DNA of 48,076 bases from Plicaturopsis crispa FD-325 SS-3. Taxonomy: Eukaryota; Basidiomycota; Agaricomycetes; Amylocorticiales; Amylocorticiaceae. Numbering within the stretch: position 1 is the stretch's first letter; each line of letters begins with the position of its first letter. The stretch is from positions 1,071,893 through 1,119,968 of the forward strand of contig KN832562.1 of assembly GCA_000827205.1 (NCBI GenBank), read 5' to 3'. Position numbers and translations under genes: made by a program. Under the pieces are notes generated by a model, which saw only the letters and a list, made by a program, of their open reading frames with translations, did no database searches and had not been told where the DNA came from. Positions 43,601 through 48,076 of the stretch are shown piece by piece.

Positions 43601-45054
43601 TTTGAGCGGCGGCGTTTTACTTACTCGCTCGATTGGCGGTGCAAGATTCCTCTTAGGCTTGCCTCGACTTTGTCGAGGCGAAGGGAATCCTCTGTCATGT
43701 CCTATGCATTATTCCCTCGCTCAAAGTATGTTGGACTTGCGACGTCCCATCTCTAACTTGAAGGACCCCCCTTGAATTCCCACAAAAAGACTGCCTTCGT
43801 CTAGATTCACCATAGACTCTACGGGCGGCTAATGTTGACCAGATGAGTCCATGCAATTTACTGTCATTGATGGTGGTGTTGTCTCAGATTTCGGATTTCT
43901 GTTCAGGATTATTATCTCCGTTAATGGAGGTGCTTCTGGAGCTGCTAATGGACGACATATGGATCGAATCCTGGCTCGAAGATGCCTCTATATCATTAAT
44001 TGTCGCCTCGTTCCTGGATCCTTCCAACAAACGACCACTTAAGAAGCTGTAGGTCCATGTATACACTCATTGTCCGCCCAATATGGTCCTGCTTCTCTGA
44101 TTGTAGATGAGTTAGTGTCAAAGCTGCCACAGGCCCGAGATCTACTTCATACACGCTCCGTGTACAGGAAAAATCATTGAAGCTCGTACATTGCATGTAT
44201 CGCATCATACAACTGACGTTTCTTCTCCCAGAACTTAACCGCGCATCACCGCCAGGCTGGGTTTTCCCGAGAGTTCTCGTGCGCACACCCACCTGCTCGC
44301 ACGCACATTCATTCTCACCGTCAACAAGCTTACTTCCCGGGCGCATTCCACGCCCGTCATGTATGTATTTCCAGACTCCTCGCCCATCGCGACCCCGTTG
44401 CCACCGTCCCTGCGTCCGCATTTCGCGGTCCACCTACATTGTCCGCCTGATTCGGTGGCACGGTGCACATCAGATTGCATAAACAGACCCGTGCCTCGGA
44501 AAGGTAACCACGCCCCCAGGATCGGTCCTGCTCGCGAAGGTTTGGCTCGCACTCAAACTTACCGCACGCTCGCCCCGAGCTTTCCCCCTCGAGCTCCACT
44601 TACGCACGCCCCGGTGCGTACCTTCCCGCTATGGTGCCCACAAAGGCGGCCGCGAGCGAGTGAACGCTAAACGTTCGTGTAGGGCAGATTGGCTGCTATT
44701 GGTGGGCGTGGTCCCCCTGGACTTTACCGGGGAACATAGAGCTTGAGAATATCAGCGCATGACTCCGCATACTTTTCTCGTGGCCACCTACGTAGGCACT
44801 GGCCGAACATCATCGACGGCGCACCGTGCTGACGGGCAATTGACTCGATCCCGCAGTGTGTGAGTGCTCGAATGCTTTATATTCACTACAGAATGGACGA
44901 TGATGCGCCACAGGAATGTGCTCAGAAGCGTACTTTGCGTGTCCATTCACGAACGGTAGCACCGGCGTGTGAGCCGGGGGACGACTCGGAAGGCGAGCGG
45001 CGACGATCCGTACGCTAAACGCTGACTTGTTTATAGGTTAACCAATTTGTCAAT
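37620..45054. other. 7.4-kb gene-poor region
   Basis: No gene could be supported on either strand. ORFs up to 185 codons exist (40904-41437, 42917-43474, 43104-43529 and others) but start at non-ATG codons, change frame or lack motifs. A short start-like stretch at 39119-39172 (MPIDVTHLDKNLLDR) followed by an open frame at 39272-39683 could be a decayed gene. A short GT run lies at 41993-42004. No transposon protein or tRNA was recognised. Confidence 0.5.
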
Positions 45055-45540
45055 ATGAAGGGGGACTGTGCTGTAGCTTTACAAGCATATATAGGCGTCG
45101 TTCCAGCAGTTCAACGTGTTCAATATATGCCCTCCGCCCTTATTGTCTTCTACTCCATTCTCGTTCCTGTCATCGCGGACGGGCACTTTGCGGCCTTGAT
45201 TTATCGGCCACGTGTCCCGTATCTCGACGCGTCGAAGGTTGGAAGCCTCTCGCGCCCACGGTCGGTCGAGTCACGGTTAATCTCGCGATGTAAAGACGAG
45301 GAATACACGGGCTGGAAATTCGACGGAGATGACCCGTTCCCCCTCTCATTCATTCCAGGACCAACTGAAGACAGATATACGACGATCTGGGCTATTCATT
45401 TTAGCGGCCAAGTTGCCTCGCGTTGTTGGGAGCACATCATGCATCAAACACGATGTACGGCGTCCGATACGCCCGCAACTATGGAAATAAACAAGCATGA
45501 GCGACGGCGGGCCATGTACTTAGTAGGCAACCAGACATAG
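45055..45540 (+). CDS. hypothetical protein, weak
   Basis: ATG-started frame of 161 codons, the best candidate in the gene-poor right part. It has one hydrophobic segment (ALIVFYSILVPVIA) at about residues 28-41, then a soluble part with a WKFDGDDPFPLSF stretch. No family is recognised, no splice structure is evident, and composition gives no clear coding signal. It may be an exon of a larger gene, a decayed gene or chance. Confidence 0.25.
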   Translation: MKGDCAVALQAYIGVVPAVQRVQYMPSALIVFYSILVPVIADGHFAALIYRPRVPYLDASKVGSLSRPRSVESRLISRCKDEEYTGWKFDGDDPFPLSFIPGPTEDRYTTIWAIHFSGQVASRCWEHIMHQTRCTASDTPATMEINKHERRRAMYLVGNQT

Positions 45541-47547
45541 CCGATAGGGATGCTGAAGCATAAGGGGCGGCCCAGGACGCGTGGGCTTGTCCATTGTCGA
45601 GTATAACGGGATGGATCCAAGAACGCATGCGAAGGGAAGGAAGCGCCTTCTATACATGAACGAGACCGTCGTCGATTTATTTGAACCGCAAAGTTGCGTG
45701 ATATCGTGAAAATGAGCACATACTAGCGTCTGTCTCCTGACCCCCTCGCCAGATACGGATTATCTGTACCGGTAGTTTGAGCGTATCACGTCGCATATGC
45801 AAGTATGAGATACCGTGAAACGCTAGGCAAGTCTCCTGTCAACGAGCGTGAGCCCGCGCATTGTCGACCATATGCAGCTACGCGCGAAAGTCGATCGGCG
45901 CAAAGTAGAGCATAGCTTCTATGCTGCGAGTGGGGGAAGCAGGGGCGAAGACCCGATGGTGACTCCTATCGCTCACATAGGTGAGAATGGGCGCTGGCTC
46001 CATCACTTGTTACTGTCGCAATGAGCGCAAGCCGGGATTTTGCAGTCATGGGGAACCTCAGATTAGCGTATCAGGATTTCAGGCAGGGTTGGAGCGAATG
46101 GAGCTCCTACCGTGCGTCGCAAACCCACATGGTCTGTGCATTGTCCTCCCCATGCATCTCCATCGATATGTCGGCGCAGCATATCCTCGACGTTGGGTTT
46201 AACCATATTCGTCGTTTGCCAATCTAATATCTCTGTGATGAGCCACGACTAAAGGATCGATTGTCTACCTGAATTCACGTACCTATCATCAACCGTCGTG
46301 AAGGCTGAGCGCGGGCCATGGGGGACGCCGCAGCCTGTGCAGGACCTACCGGGGCCTACACCCGACATTAAGCATCGAGGCAGCGGGTCAGATTCAGAGA
46401 TTCAAATCTACTAAACGGCTACAGCGATATCGGGATGTAGCCCGGACACGGAACATGACATTGGTGGCGCAACTTACCTACTGTGATCCGTATCGTACAG
46501 AATAGCAACAACATCGATGCCAGTCTCGTGAGTTGCAGCGAGGGCGGCGTTCGTTACATCCTAGATACGGACCGTCTTGCGTTCCACGTGCCGTAAGCCT
46601 GAGAGACTGTGCGCCTGCGACGAAATCATGAGCGATCATTAAAATCAGCACAGGGCCATCGCGACACCGTACCGTCCTCGGGATGCGTTATTCTAGTTAG
46701 TTCAGTACGCGCGGACCGGTGTCGTACAGGGATGGTGTCGGCAAGCTCAAAGCCACGGCCCTCCGTGCGGGGCAGCTTGCTATTGCAGCAGCGCCGTGAT
46801 CCGTTCCCGATCGGTGGCACACTGCATATACTGGAGCTACCAGCAGTAGCATTGGCCATAGATTCCAGATATGCTTCCGCTGCCTTGGGAGCCCGGAATT
46901 ACCGAGTGCCCAAGCGCGGCGCATCGTTGTGGTTCCCCTTCAAATTGACGAAAATCGCTGGGGGGTAGGACCGTCGCTGCGGACCGTGACTGCCTCGAGG
47001 CAGCGCAAAGTGCACGACGTCTTGACCGTGTGCCCCACAGAAGGCAGCTAATGGACCGCAACAGAGCACGGACGAACATGAGGCTTTGCTGCCTCCATAC
47101 GTGGCTGCCGCTTACATAATGCTTTACTTACTCGAGATCTTATCGAGACAAGGCAAGCGGGGGCAAAATTCTAATCAGCAGCCTTGTCCGTATGTTGCAT
47201 GTCCTCCCGCCGCCGACGCTCTTGACAGAGGCGGGTCCTGGATAATTAAATTGATGACGGAGTTCATGTGTTCGAGACGGAGAACTTCGAGGTCTGGCTT
47301 TTTCCCTAGTTTTAATGACCCACTTATTCACCGACGTCGATCGTCGTGCTGAGGACAAGAGCGCACAGTGGTCTCAGATCGCAAGAAGAACACCGACAAA
47401 GCAAGAAACCAGAGTGCTCGAGATCGTTCGATGATTTTTTTGCCGACCTTGATCACCGTGGCTCGGTCTCAGTTTCGAGGAAAAAGCAAACATTATATTC
47501 AAAATAACGTCGACATCAGCCATCGGAACACTGGATGACTTCCCGCA
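45541..47547. other. 2-kb stretch without a supported gene
   Basis: Only short open frames on both strands with no motifs or coherent splice structure. Nothing else was seen. Confidence 0.5.
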
Positions 47548-47580
47548 GCGTTTAGAAACCTAGATAATATTTCTAAACGC
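47548..47580. repeat. perfect 11-bp inverted repeat (hairpin)
   Basis: GCGTTTAGAAA at 47548-47558 and its exact reverse complement at 47570-47580, with an 11-base loop containing CTAGATAATA. It could be the end of a mobile element or a cruciform-forming site. Confidence 0.8.
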
Positions 47581-47660
47581 CTTCGTTCCTTGTCGGCCGC
47601 GTTGCCGCTCAGACCCCGGAAAATTTTTGACTCTCCGACACGTTGATATCGTCTTCAAAG

Positions 47661-47918
47661 TGTCTTCAAACGCAAAATCTAGAGGAGGGGGGGCCCCCCC
47701 TCCTCTAGATGTAAATCTATAATCCTAGATTTTTTGACCTCCGCGCGAGGCTCTCGCAGTGTACCTGAGACGCGGCACGCTCTCGGCATTGTAAGCGAGC
47801 ATCGGCACTCCGGCACGCTCCACTTCAAAAAACGCTCGTCGTTTTCAAATTCGTGGGCGTTTCTAGTCGTCTCAAAACGGTAACAGCGGTTCCAACTCCG
47901 CTTTATCGTTTGAAGACA
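47661..47918. repeat. 12-bp inverted repeat flanking about 234 bp
   Basis: TGTCTTCAAACG at 47661-47672 is matched by its exact reverse complement CGTTTGAAGACA at 47907-47918. A GTCTTCAAA copy directly precedes the left arm (47651-47659), so the left side is a short tandem. The 34-bp palindrome lies just inside the left arm. This could be a small inverted-repeat element, but no target duplication was identified. Confidence 0.5.
47677..47710. repeat. perfect 34-bp palindrome with G7C7 centre
   Basis: ATCTAGAGGAGGGGGGG at 47677-47693 is followed without spacer by its exact reverse complement at 47694-47710. No mismatch was found. On the right the sequence continues with further CTAGAT-like words (near 47724-47731). 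Possible origins are head-to-head element ends, a fold-back element tip, or an assembly joint. Confidence 0.9.
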
Positions 47919-48076
47919 GTTTATGTTCGCAGATCCTGCGGGAAGTCATCCACTCTCGTCAGACCGTCGCGCGCTCGTAGGATGAGTGGACAGAACAGGG
48001 AACCCGAGGCGCGTGGACGGAGGGGGGAAGTGATAGACACTGCGTCAAACACGATCGTAGCGACGTGAACAGGCAA

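Noticed and set aside
43960-43995. GGATCGAATCC, similar to a tRNA B box
   Set aside because: No A box or cloverleaf could be drawn around it.

Overview
The window looks like nuclear DNA of a filamentous basidiomycete, most likely an agaricomycete. The recognisable genes are cut by many short introns (mostly 49-70 nt, GTRNGT donors, CTAAC/CTGAC-like branch sites), are not in operons, and include families I associate with that group (DUF6699-type proteins, long low-complexity coiled-coil proteins). No rRNA, tRNA or CRISPR array was seen. All exon joins were worked out by hand from splice signals, reading frame and family motifs; there is no transcript support.

Left part (1-9 kb): a repeat-rich flank with a well-formed MITE-like element (909-1185); a calcineurin-like metallophosphoesterase (+, 1560-2487) with a 20-nt exon; another repeat patch (2637-3273); then two minus-strand metabolic genes, myo-inositol oxygenase (3579-4914, 9 exons, all iron ligands present) and an aldo/keto reductase (6128-8528, 11 exons). 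The reductase has one oversized 950-nt intron carrying a Helitron-like 3' terminus.

Middle-left (9-19 kb): four proteins that share one plan (short low-complexity first exon, one phase-0 intron, one long coiled-coil exon): two on plus (9480, 11722) and two on minus (15302, 18518), in mirror order around a small Vps68/TMEM50-type membrane protein gene (12900-13548, minus). The first two share an N-terminal motif and a promoter 12-mer with a CACGTG core.

Middle (19-25 kb): a second, unrelated-subfamily aldo/keto reductase (minus, 15 exons, one of only 15 nt) lies divergent to a 12-exon DHA2-type MFS transporter (plus), with 1.6 kb between their start codons.

Middle-right (25-38 kb): three minus-strand genes with a DUF6699-like C-terminal domain (25439-26965, 33244-33942, 36389-37619) surround a plus-strand HMG-box (MATA-HMG type) transcription factor (30604-32324). 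About 3.6 kb between the first of these and the HMG gene holds nothing convincing.

Right part (37.6-48 kb): essentially a gene desert with one weak ORF (45055-45540). It ends in a cluster of inverted repeats that includes a perfect 34-bp palindrome with a G7C7 centre (47677-47710).

The genes do not form one obvious pathway. The most sensible functional link is myo-inositol oxygenase (makes D-glucuronate) beside an AKR that could reduce it; this is inference only.
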